A stretch of 59,846 nt of DNA from the NCBI GenBank assembly GCA_913774715.1, contig CAJYHS010000057.1:1-59846 (forward strand). Direction: 5' to 3'. Origin of the DNA: an uncultured Siphonobacter sp. Lineage in GTDB: Bacteria; Bacteroidota; Bacteroidia; Cytophagales; Spirosomataceae. Position 1 is the stretch's first letter. Each line of letters opens with the position of its first letter. The notes beneath the pieces are model-generated. The model made no database searches, was not told the DNA's origin, and saw only the letters and a list, made by a program, of their open reading frames with translations. Below, piece after piece: positions 26,953-36,814 of this stretch. The translations under genes were made by a program, and so were the position numbers.

Positions 26953-26981
26953 TATCCCGAAAAATCGAATTTTTCGGGATA
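26953..26981. repeat. Perfect 13-bp hairpin upstream of the M16 gene
   Basis: TATCCCGAAAAAT (26953-26965) pairs with ATTTTTCGGGATA (26969-26981) over a 3-nt loop, 91 bp before the M16 start. It may be the terminator of the acyltransferase unit read on the minus strand. Confidence 0.55.
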
Positions 26982-27254
26982 AGTAACAGACGGTATAAAA
27001 TGAGGTTTGAATAAAAGGTAAATGGATCTCTCTGCTTCGGGCATTAGCTGGAAGAAGAGCTTATAACGTAACTCTGTTCCCCAGAGCAAAGAATTTTATT
27101 ATAGGGACGAACGTAGGTTAGTTATGCACAAGCTTTATAACTCTTGATGCCATTCCAGATGATAAATAGCTGAGTTCATACGTTCAACCACTTGGAAATT
27201 ATAAATTTTAAAGAGTTATTAAGGAGAAAATGATTCTGGGTTGTCAGTTTTCGC
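26982..27254. other. Noncoding gap, nothing recognised
   Basis: The remaining 273 bp between the M16 and acyltransferase genes hold no convincing open frame, RNA gene or repeat. The region is AT-rich with no strong stem. Together with 26863-26952 it makes a 392-bp gap. Confidence 0.5.
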
Positions 27255-28352
27255 CTAGGACTTTGTTAGCTCTCTTTTCAGACGATTAGTGAAGTACTTT
27301 CTCAGGGGTAAATCCAGTAATGCCATAATTCCATAGGCAAAGACGGTCAGCACTATCACACCCACGATCATGACGACAACCATATGACTGGTAGAGGGCT
27401 TCTTAACGTCCATGTAACTCAGCACGATCCAGATGAAGGGGTAATGCGTCATGTACAGCGGGTAAGAGATATCGCCCAGAAACCGGCAGGTTTTCTGATA
27501 GGCTAGGTGATGCGTTGCACCCGCCCCCAGAGCCACCAGAAAAGGTAAATAGAAGATAACGACTAGTGGATCTACCAGCCAGTTAACAGACTTGGAAAAA
27601 GGTATTAGGAAACTAGCTAACAGTAAGATACTCAGAGATACAAACCCTAGCTTTGATTTGATAATCCATTGGGATCGGTATGCGAGAATTCCGGCCAGAA
27701 AAGAATAAAACATTCGATAGCCGCCACCTATGACGTTATCTCCACCAAAACCGACTCCTAAGAACGTAGAATGATGAGCTTCATAAGCCAGGGCCAGGGC
27801 AGCGGTAACAGTTAATACCCAGAGAATTTTATTACGAATTTTAACCAGAAAAAGGGCGTAGAGAATATTCGAAATATACTCCCAGAATAAGGACCAGGTG
27901 GGTGGATTTAAATGAAAAAGGTTAAAGTAACGCTCCTTGACCAGCGGATACGGAATCATCAGACAGGAGGTAATAAACATCGGTAATAGCTGGCTGCTGA
28001 ATTTCTGGTACAGGTTACTGTAAGGGTCAAAAATGAAAGCAAGCAATCCAATAACCGAGCCAATAACAACAAGCGGATGCAGACGAATGAGTCGCAGTTT
28101 CAAAAAGGTAAGTATCCCCATTTGTCGGATTCTCTGATCGTAGGCATAGGCCATCACAAATCCAGACAGGCAGAAGAAGAAGTCAACGGCAAAGTAGGCG
28201 TGGGCGATGAAATTATTGTGGTAATCGGGCGTGATGAGTTCCATAAAATGGAAAATGACTACCGCTACGGCAGCCACCCCACGCAGGCCATCCAGAATTT
28301 CAAAGTGTTGCTTGGTTGGTAAGAGGGTAGGACTCGTTTCTGGTGTAAGCAT
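27255..28352 (-). CDS. Membrane acyltransferase (OafA/acyltransferase-3 family)
   Basis: A 365-residue polytopic protein with about ten transmembrane helices. The opening LDGLRGVAAVAVVIFHF, FFFCLSGFVMAY and the later PLYMTHYPFIW are the acyltransferase-3 signatures; the catalytic-type His is in VIFHF (about residue 40). It probably O-acylates a surface sugar or lipid from a cytoplasmic donor. The acceptor is unknown. A palindrome separates its start from the permease P4 stop upstream. Confidence 0.9.
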   Translation of the reverse strand: MLTPETSPTLLPTKQHFEILDGLRGVAAVAVVIFHFMELITPDYHNNFIAHAYFAVDFFFCLSGFVMAYAYDQRIRQMGILTFLKLRLIRLHPLVVIGSVIGLLAFIFDPYSNLYQKFSSQLLPMFITSCLMIPYPLVKERYFNLFHLNPPTWSLFWEYISNILYALFLVKIRNKILWVLTVTAALALAYEAHHSTFLGVGFGGDNVIGGGYRMFYSFLAGILAYRSQWIIKSKLGFVSLSILLLASFLIPFSKSVNWLVDPLVVIFYLPFLVALGAGATHHLAYQKTCRFLGDISYPLYMTHYPFIWIVLSYMDVKKPSTSHMVVVMIVGVIVLTVFAYGIMALLDLPLRKYFTNRLKRELTKS

Positions 28353-28374
28353 GGTTTTCGGTTAAGCATCGGTT

Positions 28375-28414
28375 ATTACCTGTGAACCCGCCTGGAAGCA
28401 GGTTCACAGGTAAT
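28375..28414. repeat. Perfect 14-bp hairpin after P4
   Basis: ATTACCTGTGAACC (28375-28388) pairs with GGTTCACAGGTAAT (28401-28414). It lies 7 bp after the stop of P4 (minus strand) and probably marks the end of that transcript, although no T-run follows. Confidence 0.55.
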
Positions 28415-28420
28415 AGAGCA

Positions 28421-30796
28421 TTACTCGGTTTTTAAACTCTTCACCGGGTTCATTAATGCTGCCGAAATGGCCTGATAGCTTACCGTCGCCAGGGTAATAA
28501 CCAAAGCTCCAATACCCGCACCGGCGAAAATCCACCAGCTGAGGTCGGAGTGATATTCGTAACGGGACAGCCAGTTATTCATGAAATAATAGGCAATGGG
28601 AACGGAAAGGAAGAAGGAAATAATAACCAGTCCCACGAAGTCTTTGGAAAGCAAACCCCAAAGGTTGAAAACGGAAGCTCCCAGTACTTTCCGAACGCCA
28701 ATTTCCTTGATACGTTGTTCCGCTACAAAAGAGGCTAAACCGAATAAGCCTAAACAGGAAATGAAAATGGCGAGACAGGCAAAAAAGGTGGCGAGTTTAC
28801 CCACGCGAACTTCCGAAGCAAATTTCTGAGCATACTCTTCGCTGGAGAATTTATAGTCGAAGGGAGCACCGGGATCGTGTTTGCGGTGAATTTCTTCAAT
28901 GCGACTCAAGGCCCGGCTTACGCCCGTTTGCGGAGCAATTTTTATGGTAATAATGCCCGACCAGCCAGGGTTATAGGTGAAGATCGTGGCCAGGGCAGGT
29001 CGATACGGCGAGTCCATAATCACATCTTTTACCACGCCGATGACCGTATAGTCTTTGCCATTCCATTTGATGGTTTCACCCACCACGTTTTTCATTTCAG
29101 TGTATTTAGCTGCCGACTCATTCAGAATCATAGCCGTAGAATCAGTGGCGAATTTCGAAGAAAAATCACGCCCGTTTACGAATTGTAAACCCACCGTTTT
29201 TCCGAAATCTTCACTCACGGCAACTGTTCCAAACAGGGCCTGTTTATTAGGATCTTTACCTTTCCAGTCGAAGCCAATCTGGTTGGAATAAAGCTGGGTG
29301 ATGGGGCTTGACGATTTGGTCACATTAGCTACCACACCGCTGGCTAATAGCTCGGTACGGAAGGTTTCGTAGTTTTTATAACTTTCTTCCGTATTCATGG
29401 TCAGGTAGATAAGACCTTCGCGATTGAATCCAACGGGCCGATCTTTGGCAAACTGAACCTGACGGAATACGGCAATCGTGCCAATAATCAACGTTACTGA
29501 AACCGTGAACTGCAATACGACCATCACCTTGCGAGGTAAGGAAGCGTAACGTCCTACGCGGAAGGTGCCTTTTAAAACCTTTACGGGTTCGAAAGAAGAG
29601 AGGTAAAAGGCGGGGTAACTACCCGAAATTACCCCCGTGAATAAGGTGAACCCGACGGCCATCAACCAGAATACCGGACTTTGCCAGGGTAAGGATAAAT
29701 GCTTGCTGGAAAGATCGTTAAAGAAAGGTAACGAAGCTTCCACGAACAAGACGCTAAGGGCCAGAGCCAGAAATGAAACCAGTAAGGATTCACTCAAAAA
29801 CTGACCAATCAGCTGAGCCCGGACCGAACCGATGGCTTTACGAATACCTACTTCTTTAGCCCGTTTTTCACTGCGAGCTGTGCTGAGATTCATGAAGTTA
29901 ATGCACGCCAGTAACAACACGAAAGCTCCAATACAACCAAACAACCAGACAAACTCAATGCGGCCACCCGTAATGACTCCGTTTTTAAATTCGGAATACA
30001 GATGCCATTTCGACATTGGGTGCAGGAAAACTTCCGGCTTGGCGGGATCTTTAGGACTATGATTTAAAACGGTATTTTTGATTTTCGCAGAAACCTTATC
30101 AAAGTCGGCAGTAGGCTGGAGCTGAACGAAGGTCTGAAAGGAGTTATTCCCCCATTGATCCCGGCTTTCTTTCACCCAGGGTTCCACAATCAGGTATAGC
30201 TCCCAAGGTAGAAGGTAATGTACATCCGCTAGTTCGGTGTTTTTAGGTAAATCCTTATAAACGCCCGTTACTTTTACTTCCGACTTATTATCAAGCTTAA
30301 CAACTTTATTGATAGGGTCTTCATCCCGAAACAGAGCTTTTGCCAGCGATTCATCGATGATGATTGAATAAGGATCTTTTAAGCCTTTTCTGGAACCTTT
30401 CAGCATCTCAAGCGATAACATCTCAGGGCCATCTGCACCCATGTAATTGCCTGATTTGTTAAACTTTGTGTTCTTATAGGCTAGAATATGACCAAAATTC
30501 CAGGAACTGGGGACTACATATTTAAAATCCGAATACTTTTCTTTTAACTCATAATGCAGAGGAACCGGAACTGCCGTCTGCGAGCCTTTGCGACCATCCC
30601 AGGTTTGATGGAGCATCACCTGAGCAATGCGATCATAGTTTTGATGATAGCGGTCATAGGTCAGTTCATCCCAAATCCAGAGACCAATCAGCATCGTTAC
30701 GGCCATGCCTAATGCCAGCCCGACGATATTAATGAGGGAATAAACCTTATTTTTGAGTAAGGCCCGAATGGCTACTTTAAAGTAATTACGCAGCAT
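28421..30796 (-). CDS. Two-module FtsX/MacB-type permease (P4)
   Basis: A 791-residue permease, third and last of the minus-strand run P6-P5-P4. The ATG at 30796 is chosen because MLRNYF matches the other permeases; the frame stays open to a TTG at 30826. It is a close relative of P2 (STARSEKRAKEVGIRKAIG in the first core, GFNREGL in module 2) and ends in NPVKSLKTE. The second FtsX core has SCLGLFGLASF. The 147-bp gap to P5 contains a 23-bp palindrome. No own promoter of the enhancer type is seen. Confidence 0.9.
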   Translation of the reverse strand: MLRNYFKVAIRALLKNKVYSLINIVGLALGMAVTMLIGLWIWDELTYDRYHQNYDRIAQVMLHQTWDGRKGSQTAVPVPLHYELKEKYSDFKYVVPSSWNFGHILAYKNTKFNKSGNYMGADGPEMLSLEMLKGSRKGLKDPYSIIIDESLAKALFRDEDPINKVVKLDNKSEVKVTGVYKDLPKNTELADVHYLLPWELYLIVEPWVKESRDQWGNNSFQTFVQLQPTADFDKVSAKIKNTVLNHSPKDPAKPEVFLHPMSKWHLYSEFKNGVITGGRIEFVWLFGCIGAFVLLLACINFMNLSTARSEKRAKEVGIRKAIGSVRAQLIGQFLSESLLVSFLALALSVLFVEASLPFFNDLSSKHLSLPWQSPVFWLMAVGFTLFTGVISGSYPAFYLSSFEPVKVLKGTFRVGRYASLPRKVMVVLQFTVSVTLIIGTIAVFRQVQFAKDRPVGFNREGLIYLTMNTEESYKNYETFRTELLASGVVANVTKSSSPITQLYSNQIGFDWKGKDPNKQALFGTVAVSEDFGKTVGLQFVNGRDFSSKFATDSTAMILNESAAKYTEMKNVVGETIKWNGKDYTVIGVVKDVIMDSPYRPALATIFTYNPGWSGIITIKIAPQTGVSRALSRIEEIHRKHDPGAPFDYKFSSEEYAQKFASEVRVGKLATFFACLAIFISCLGLFGLASFVAEQRIKEIGVRKVLGASVFNLWGLLSKDFVGLVIISFFLSVPIAYYFMNNWLSRYEYHSDLSWWIFAGAGIGALVITLATVSYQAISAALMNPVKSLKTE

Positions 30797-30872
30797 AAGG
30801 AAGAGGTTTGATAACGTATGATTCAAAGATGAAAAAGCCGTATTTTTCGTTGCATGGTTTTTGAAAATGTTT

Positions 30873-30925
30873 GTTGCAGGCCAACTTTCCGAAAGCTTAG
30901 AACTTTCGGAAAGTTGGCCTGCAAC
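30873..30925. repeat. Perfect 23-bp palindrome between P5 and P4
   Basis: The arms 30873-30895 and 30903-30925 match at every base around a 7-nt loop. The inner part has the core AACTTTCCGAAAG, also present in the hairpins at 39816 and, as AACTTCCCGAAA, at 53986. No T-run follows on either strand. Confidence 0.7.
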
Positions 30926-30943
30926 AGTCGCGACTATAAACCA

Positions 30944-33337
30944 TTACTCTGATTTTAAGCTCTTTACCGGGTTCGCCATAGCCGCCCGGATGGCTTGGGT
31001 GCTGATGGTCATTAACGCAATAAGTAAGGCCAGACAACCTGCTGCCAGAAATACCCACCATTGTAAATCAATGCGATAGGCGAAGTCTTCAAGCCAGCTA
31101 TTCATGGCGTACAAGGCCATAGGGAACGCAATCAGCGAGGCGATGGCAATCAGGATGATAAAATCCTTCGAGATCATACCTACGATGTTTGTTACGCTGG
31201 CTCCGAGGACTTTACGAATGCCAATTTCCTTCGTTCGCTGTTCCGCAGTAAAGGTTACCAGTCCAAAAAGCCCGAGGCAGGCAATGAAAATAGTCAGGCA
31301 GGTAAAGGTGACTAATAACTGTCCCTGCTTGATTTCTGATTCATATTGATGAGTAAAATTCTGGTCTAAAAAGCTGTATTCAAAAGCGTGTTCAGAATCA
31401 AATTTCTGATAAACCTTTTCGATGTAAGCCAGGGCAGCCTGGGTGTGTTCAGGACGGATTTTTATGTAGAGATTATCCTGCTGAAAATCAAGCGGCATTT
31501 GCATCACCAGCGGTTCGATTTTGTGCTGAAGCGAATAGATGTGAAAGTCTTTTACTACACCCACAACCTGCGAATGTCCGCGAATTTCGTTATTCTGTCC
31601 CGCGTTAAATTCTACTCGCTTGCCAATGGGACTTTTCCAGCCTAGTTTTTTGACCAGCGTTTCATTGACCAGAACGGATTCATACAGGTCTGTTTTACGG
31701 TTTTTATCAAAATTACGACCCGATACGAGCTTCATGTCCAGGGTATTGAGGAAGTCTTCGTCCACATCAATTCGCTTGATAATCATACTGGATTCGGAAA
31801 TTTGCCCATTCACCTCGAAGTAAAACCCTTTACCGCCCAGATCATTATTTCCAATCGGATTACCTGCCGCTGAAACGCCTTCGATCAGTGGATTTTTCAA
31901 TAACTCATCTTTAATCTGAGGAATCTGTTTGCGGACTTCAGTTTTATGGACGTGGAAGGTTAATACCTGATTGCGGTTAAAGCCCAGATCTTTGGTTGAG
32001 GTATAATGCATCTGCTGGTAAATCACCGCCGAGCCAATCAGCATGCTGATGGTAATCATAAACTGGAAAACTACCAGGGACTGACGAAACCGTTTGTTGG
32101 TAGCGGTATGGCCTAGCTGCCCTTTCAAGGCCGGAATCGTGCGGAAACCGGAAAGAAAAAAGGCTGGGTAACTGCCGCTCAAACTGCCCGTGATGACGCA
32201 AAAGATCAGGAGTAAGGCTAGCGTGGGCAGCACCCCTAATTGCCAGAGAGATAACTCTTTTCCTGAGAACTCGTTGAAAAAAGGTAAGAGGAGTTCGAGT
32301 AATAAGATGCCCAACAAAGAAGCAATAACCGTTACTAAAACAGATTCGGACAGAAACAGACTCATCAGCTGGTTTCGATCGGAACCAATGGCTTTGCGAA
32401 CACCCACCTCCCGCACCCGCAGAGCCGAACGAGCCGTGGAAAGGTTCATGTAGTTAATCACCGCGATGAGTAAAATTAATGCTGCTACGATGCTGAAAAC
32501 CGCGATGTATTTCACTTCACCGTTCGCACTGATTTCATAACCCAGATGAGAATGCAGGTGAATAGCCGTTAAGGGCTGAAGGGTGAGTTTATAATTTACG
32601 TTCCCCATTTCCTGCTTCAAATGATCGGGAAAAAAGCGGGTCAACTTCTTTTCCAGCGAAGCCGCGTCGGTGTTCGGTTTAAGTAACAGGTAGGTATATA
32701 CGTAGAAGTTCTGCCAGCCATCGGTAAAGTCGGAAGGAAAGGATCGGAGAGCTGTGAATTTGAGATGGGAATGGTCGGGAACGTCTTTAATGACACCCGT
32801 CACCAGGTTTTCAAAATGATTTTCGAAGTAAATGGGTTGGTTTATAGCCCGCTGAGGGTCGCCGAATAATCGTCGGGCCAAACTTTCCGTCAGAACGATG
32901 GATTTTGGTTTGGACAGAGCCGTTTTAGGGTTTCCGTATAGAAAAGGGAAGTTAAAAATTTCAAAAACGCTGGGTTCAGTAAAGTAAATTCCTTTTTCGT
33001 TGAGCTGCGTGTCGCCCACGCGAATCGGACCGCCGCCTTCCGTAGTAAAACGAACCGTTTGCTGAATTTCGGGGTAATCTTTCTTGAGCGTCGGGGCGAA
33101 AGGAGCGGAGGTTGGAGCCAGATCGAAACGCTCGTTATCCCAGTTAGCCGAATGCACTACCCGGTAAATGCGGTCGGATTTTTCGTGGAATCGGTCATAA
33201 TTTAACTCATCCAGAATGTACAGACCAATCATCCAGAAGGCAGCTAATCCCACCGCCAGACCGAGCAGGTTAATCACTGAAAACGTCTGGTTTTTCAGTA
33301 GATTACGAAAAGCGATTTTGAAGTGATTTCTCAGCAT
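30944..33337 (-). CDS. Two-module FtsX/MacB-type permease (P5)
   Basis: A 797-residue permease in the middle of the P6-P5-P4 run. The ATG at 33337 is chosen (MLRNHFKIAFRNLLKN, the family start); an upstream TTG at 33397 is in frame but would add a tail not seen in paralogues. The first core reads INYMNLSTARSALRVREVGVRKAIG (about 310; here STARSALRV replaces STARSEKRA), and the second CLGLFGLVTFTAEQR. It ends in NPVKSLKSE. P6 lies 79 bp upstream with a long palindrome in between. Confidence 0.9.
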   Translation of the reverse strand: MLRNHFKIAFRNLLKNQTFSVINLLGLAVGLAAFWMIGLYILDELNYDRFHEKSDRIYRVVHSANWDNERFDLAPTSAPFAPTLKKDYPEIQQTVRFTTEGGGPIRVGDTQLNEKGIYFTEPSVFEIFNFPFLYGNPKTALSKPKSIVLTESLARRLFGDPQRAINQPIYFENHFENLVTGVIKDVPDHSHLKFTALRSFPSDFTDGWQNFYVYTYLLLKPNTDAASLEKKLTRFFPDHLKQEMGNVNYKLTLQPLTAIHLHSHLGYEISANGEVKYIAVFSIVAALILLIAVINYMNLSTARSALRVREVGVRKAIGSDRNQLMSLFLSESVLVTVIASLLGILLLELLLPFFNEFSGKELSLWQLGVLPTLALLLIFCVITGSLSGSYPAFFLSGFRTIPALKGQLGHTATNKRFRQSLVVFQFMITISMLIGSAVIYQQMHYTSTKDLGFNRNQVLTFHVHKTEVRKQIPQIKDELLKNPLIEGVSAAGNPIGNNDLGGKGFYFEVNGQISESSMIIKRIDVDEDFLNTLDMKLVSGRNFDKNRKTDLYESVLVNETLVKKLGWKSPIGKRVEFNAGQNNEIRGHSQVVGVVKDFHIYSLQHKIEPLVMQMPLDFQQDNLYIKIRPEHTQAALAYIEKVYQKFDSEHAFEYSFLDQNFTHQYESEIKQGQLLVTFTCLTIFIACLGLFGLVTFTAEQRTKEIGIRKVLGASVTNIVGMISKDFIILIAIASLIAFPMALYAMNSWLEDFAYRIDLQWWVFLAAGCLALLIALMTISTQAIRAAMANPVKSLKSE

Positions 33338-33358
33338 GGCTTTTGAGTTATTGGTGAT

Positions 33359-33411
33359 CAGGGGTTGGGTGATCGTTATCAAGACAACTGATAACAATCA
33401 CCCAACCCCTG
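33359..33411. repeat. Long palindrome between P6 and P5
   Basis: A 15-bp perfect arm (33359-33373 with 33397-33411) extended by six more pairs after one mismatch (GTTATC / GATAAC), with a 9-nt loop. It is likely an RNA stem between co-transcribed genes, perhaps for differential expression. Confidence 0.65.
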
Positions 33412-33416
33412 AAGAA

Positions 33417-35828
33417 TTACTCGCTTTTCAGGCTTTTGGCCGGATTGGCTGTTGCAGCTCTGAAGGATTGATACCCCACTGTAAGAATAGCGATCATGGC
33501 CGTGATGACGATGGCAAGTACGAAGACCGTCCAGCCGATGCTAATGCGGTACGTGTAATCTTGCAGCCACTGCGTCATAACCCACCAGCTCAGCGGGGCC
33601 GCTACGATAAAGGCGATTAAGACCAGTTTGCCAAACTCCATTCCGAACAGGCTAAGAATCTGACCTACGCTGGCTCCAAGGACTTTCCGAACGCCAATTT
33701 CCTTGGTTTTCTGGGCCGCCATGAAGCTGACGAGCCCGTATAGACCCAAACAACCAATAATGATGGCAATGAAAGAAAAAATACGAACGAATTGCAGAAT
33801 CAGGTTCTCTGTTTGATAAAACTGGGCGATTCGTTCATCCAGAAAGTTTTGAGTATAGAGGAAATCCGGGAAGGTTTCGTTCCAGACTTGCTCAACGCCA
33901 GCCAGAGTTTGAGGCAAATGGGCGGTACTGATTTTTACGCCAGCATTGTGATACCGTCGGTGATCAGAGAAAACGGCTATGGGCTGAATCTGACTGTGTA
34001 AAGACAGATTATTCCAGTCTTTAATCACGCCATAGATGGGAGCAGTGATATTCCAGAGCTTTATGTTTCTGCCAATGACATCGGCAGGCCGCAGGTCTTT
34101 ACCCAATCGTTTAACATAGGTTTCATTGACCAGATAACCGCGGGTACTGTCGCTTTCGGGCAGATTTTTACCGGCTACCAGCTTCAGACCATACGTTTCA
34201 AGGTAATGGGTATCACCAAGCTTGGTATTGACCGACCATTTTTCATTTTCCTGCCGGGTATCAAAACGGTGACTGGTTTCATTATTCGAACTGCTACTGG
34301 GGGCATGCGACTGAAAGGTGACCTGGCTGACTCCCGGAACCCGGAGTAATTGGGATCGGAAGGCTTCCGTTGCTTTTTCCGATAAAGGAATATCAATCAG
34401 AACAATGGCCGAAGGATTATAACCAATGTCTTTTCCCCGGAAAAAATCCATCTGCTGCGTAACCACAATGGCTCCAATGATGAGTAACTGCGTGAGCACA
34501 AATTGTACAATAACCAGACTACGCCGAACGGATAACCCACCCACCTGTTGAGTATGTATTTTACCTTTAAGGGCCGCTACGGGCTGGAAACCAGCCAGAA
34601 CAATTCCTGGATAAGAGCCTGACAGCAGGGTAACCAATATCAGAAGCAAAGCCAGGAATAATAGCATGAAGGGATCGGTAAAGAGATTCAGATTACCGAA
34701 CAGGTTGAGGCCGGTTGATTCATGAACCCAGTGGTTGGCGGTGGGCATAATCAGTTCCACCAGCAGGACGGACAAAAGAATGGAAATGAGCGTAATTAAG
34801 CCTGTTTCAGAAATGAACTGCCAGAAAAGCTGTAGTTTCGTTCCACCGATGACTTTCCGTACACCCACTTCTTTTGAACGTTTCAGGGCCTGTGCCGTTG
34901 CCAGATTGATGAAATTAATACAAGCTGTTACTACGAGGAATAAGCCAATTACTCCCAGAGCATAGAGCTGGGCATAACCAATTTCAGCATCATAATCGGT
35001 ATTGAAATGAATCTCACGCAAGGGAATAATAGGGTGAGCCATCTCTTTATAATCGTCAGGCTTGTATTTCTTCAGAAATCCTTTCATAGCCTGGTCAACG
35101 GTTGATCGGGCCGTTCCTTCTCTTAGCAGAATAAAACAATGGGTGCTGGAATTAATGCTGCCCCATTCTTCAAGGTTTCTTCCCGGACCGTTTTGGTAGT
35201 TTTTAAGCGTAGACCATGAAATCAGTATTTCCTGCCGTATGCCCGTATTTTCGGGTAAGTCGGCAAGTATTCCTGTGACTTTTACATCCAGTTCATTGTT
35301 AATGCGGAGTCGTTTGCCAATGGGGTCTTCAGAACCAAAGAATTTCTCCGCCATTTTGCGGGTCAATACCACGCTATTAGGTGAAGTAAGCGATAGTTTC
35401 GCATTTCCCGTTACCCACTGATAATCAAGAATGTCAAAAAGGTCGGGTTCAACGTAGGCAACGGTGTTTTCTTCGTTGAACTTTTTCTGCGGAAGCCCTT
35501 TTGACTGGGGTATCGTCACGAGCTGCTCGTTTTGGTCGTAAATCAGGGCTGCCTTTTCCAGGAAAGAAAAGTCAGACCGCAGGGCTTTGCTCATAGGCAT
35601 GGGCACGCCGGGGGTATGAAAGACTTCATCTACGTGGAATTCAGTCATTACCCGGTAAATCCGGTCCTTTTTAGCGTGATAGGCATCAAAACTGGTCTGA
35701 AACTTAAGGGTCTGAAAAATCAGAATACCACACGTAAGTCCCAACGTAAGACCAATAACATTGAGCAGGGTATACCCTTTATAACGCAATAAGGTGCGGT
35801 AAGCAACAAGAAAGTAGTTACGAAGCAT
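33417..35828 (-). CDS. Two-module FtsX/MacB-type permease (P6)
   Basis: An 803-residue permease, first gene of the P6-P5-P4 run. The ATG at 35828 (MLRNYFLVAYRTLL) is chosen over an in-frame TTG at 35849 and lies 28 bp from the -12-like element. It is a more divergent member: the first core reads CINFINLATAQALKRSKEVGVRK (INFINLATAQ), the second IIGCLGLYGLVSF, and the tail is NPAKSLKSE. The enhancer-like double site is at 35928-35965. Confidence 0.9.
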   Translation of the reverse strand: MLRNYFLVAYRTLLRYKGYTLLNVIGLTLGLTCGILIFQTLKFQTSFDAYHAKKDRIYRVMTEFHVDEVFHTPGVPMPMSKALRSDFSFLEKAALIYDQNEQLVTIPQSKGLPQKKFNEENTVAYVEPDLFDILDYQWVTGNAKLSLTSPNSVVLTRKMAEKFFGSEDPIGKRLRINNELDVKVTGILADLPENTGIRQEILISWSTLKNYQNGPGRNLEEWGSINSSTHCFILLREGTARSTVDQAMKGFLKKYKPDDYKEMAHPIIPLREIHFNTDYDAEIGYAQLYALGVIGLFLVVTACINFINLATAQALKRSKEVGVRKVIGGTKLQLFWQFISETGLITLISILLSVLLVELIMPTANHWVHESTGLNLFGNLNLFTDPFMLLFLALLLILVTLLSGSYPGIVLAGFQPVAALKGKIHTQQVGGLSVRRSLVIVQFVLTQLLIIGAIVVTQQMDFFRGKDIGYNPSAIVLIDIPLSEKATEAFRSQLLRVPGVSQVTFQSHAPSSSSNNETSHRFDTRQENEKWSVNTKLGDTHYLETYGLKLVAGKNLPESDSTRGYLVNETYVKRLGKDLRPADVIGRNIKLWNITAPIYGVIKDWNNLSLHSQIQPIAVFSDHRRYHNAGVKISTAHLPQTLAGVEQVWNETFPDFLYTQNFLDERIAQFYQTENLILQFVRIFSFIAIIIGCLGLYGLVSFMAAQKTKEIGVRKVLGASVGQILSLFGMEFGKLVLIAFIVAAPLSWWVMTQWLQDYTYRISIGWTVFVLAIVITAMIAILTVGYQSFRAATANPAKSLKSE

Positions 35829-35856
35829 GAGTTCAGCGATCTGTTGCAAAAGCTAA

Positions 35857-35872
35857 TTCCAAAGTTATGCCG
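35857..35872 (-). promoter_or_regulatory. Sigma-54-like promoter, permease unit 2
   Basis: On the minus strand the sequence reads CGGCAT-AACTT-TGGAA. The -24 half fits; the -12 half has GA where GC is expected. It is 28 bp from the ATG of P6 and 55 bp from the double palindrome. Confidence 0.45.
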
Positions 35873-35927
35873 TTGGAAAGGAATAATAGGTAATATGTTG
35901 ATAATCAACGATTATGTAAAAACAAAA

Positions 35928-35965
35928 TGTCCGAAAACGAACAGTGTTTCGTTCGCTTTCGGACA
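35928..35965 (-). promoter_or_regulatory. Enhancer-like double palindrome, permease unit 2
   Basis: The arms TGTCCGAAAACGAAC (35928-35942) and GTTCGCTTTCGGACA (35951-35965) are nearly perfect inverted copies of each other. Each arm also reads as one imperfect site of the TGTCCGNNNNCGGACA type. The same arrangement is found before units 1, 3 and 4. Confidence 0.7.
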
Positions 35966-36102
35966 TAGTCCGCAGAGACGCAAAGCATCTGGATAAAAGT
36001 AGGTTCTAGGTATCCTCATGCGTATTCTCAGGTTTCGGCCAGAAGTGATCAAATCGATTCTACATGCCGAAAGGAATTCACATCAGTTACTTGAAAGATC
36101 GA

Positions 36103-36624
36103 TTACTGAAGCTTCAATCGCATCATCAAGTCAATTTGCTCGTCAGTTCCGAGAACGAAGACGTGTTGATCAAAGGTTTCGAAGCCATTTTTCTTATAAA
36201 AGTGAATGGCCTTTTCATTCTTCTCCCAAACCCCCAGCCAGAGGTATTCGAAGTTACGTTCGCGAGCAACAGAAAGAGCTTTGTTGTATAAAAGCTGACC
36301 TACTTTTCTCCCCTGAAATTCTTTCAAAACGTAAATCCGTTCAATTTCAAGAGAATTTGGATCATTTATCTCCGTTTGTGCCTGACCGAAATTAAGCTTA
36401 AGATAGCCAATCACTCGATTATCCAGGGTAGCGAAATAAAAGGCTGATTCAGAATTGGTTAACTCGCTGGTTACTTGTTCATCACTGAAACTTTTACGCA
36501 GGTATTCCTGCATATCTTCTTCCGTATTGGTTTCAGCAAACGTCTCATGGAATGTTTGTTTACCAATTTGCTGAAGCTTACTCAGGTCATCAAGTGTGAC
36601 GGGGGTTACTACAATATCAGTCAT
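36103..36624 (-). CDS. GNAT-family N-acetyltransferase
   Basis: A 173-residue acetyltransferase. The acetyl-CoA-binding motif A is QGRKVGQLL after the strand with LEIERIYVLKEF, and motif B follows (FEYLWLGVWEKN, then FYKKNGF). The ATG at 36624 (MTDIVVTPV) is chosen; a TTG four codons upstream is the alternative. The substrate is unknown. A perfect minus-strand -7 box (TATATTTG, 36664-36671) lies 40 bp before it, and its downstream end faces the control region of P6. Confidence 0.9.
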   Translation of the reverse strand: MTDIVVTPVTLDDLSKLQQIGKQTFHETFAETNTEEDMQEYLRKSFSDEQVTSELTNSESAFYFATLDNRVIGYLKLNFGQAQTEINDPNSLEIERIYVLKEFQGRKVGQLLYNKALSVARERNFEYLWLGVWEKNEKAIHFYKKNGFETFDQHVFVLGTDEQIDLMMRLKLQ

Positions 36625-36814
36625 GGCATTAGTCAAAAAAATCTCAACTCATCGGAGTTCAGACAAATATAAGTAGTAGCCTAGTGATTTTGGGAAGAAT
36701 AGATGGCCCATTCTCTGAATGAAATAGTAGTATGTTGAGTAAGAGTGGAGCGTTTGATGAAGATACTCTTTAGAAAAGAGTTATGGGTTTCTTTACTTGT
36801 GGAATGTATATGAA

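Noticed and set aside
32341-32360. TCGGACAG inside P5 as another enhancer half-site
   Set aside because: It lies in coding sequence, has no inverted partner and no nearby YGGCAT element.
35928-35965. Reading the double palindromes as ordinary terminators of the upstream genes
   Set aside because: They could form stems, but the two 16-bp sites, the fixed distance to the YGGCAT element and the presence at all four permease units are better explained by protein binding. The copy at 12418 lies after no co-oriented gene.
35967-35999. GAGACGCAAAGCATCTGG-like stretch similar to the left end of the 103-bp repeat
   Set aside because: Only about 18 bases are similar and the inverted partner is missing, so it is not counted as another copy.
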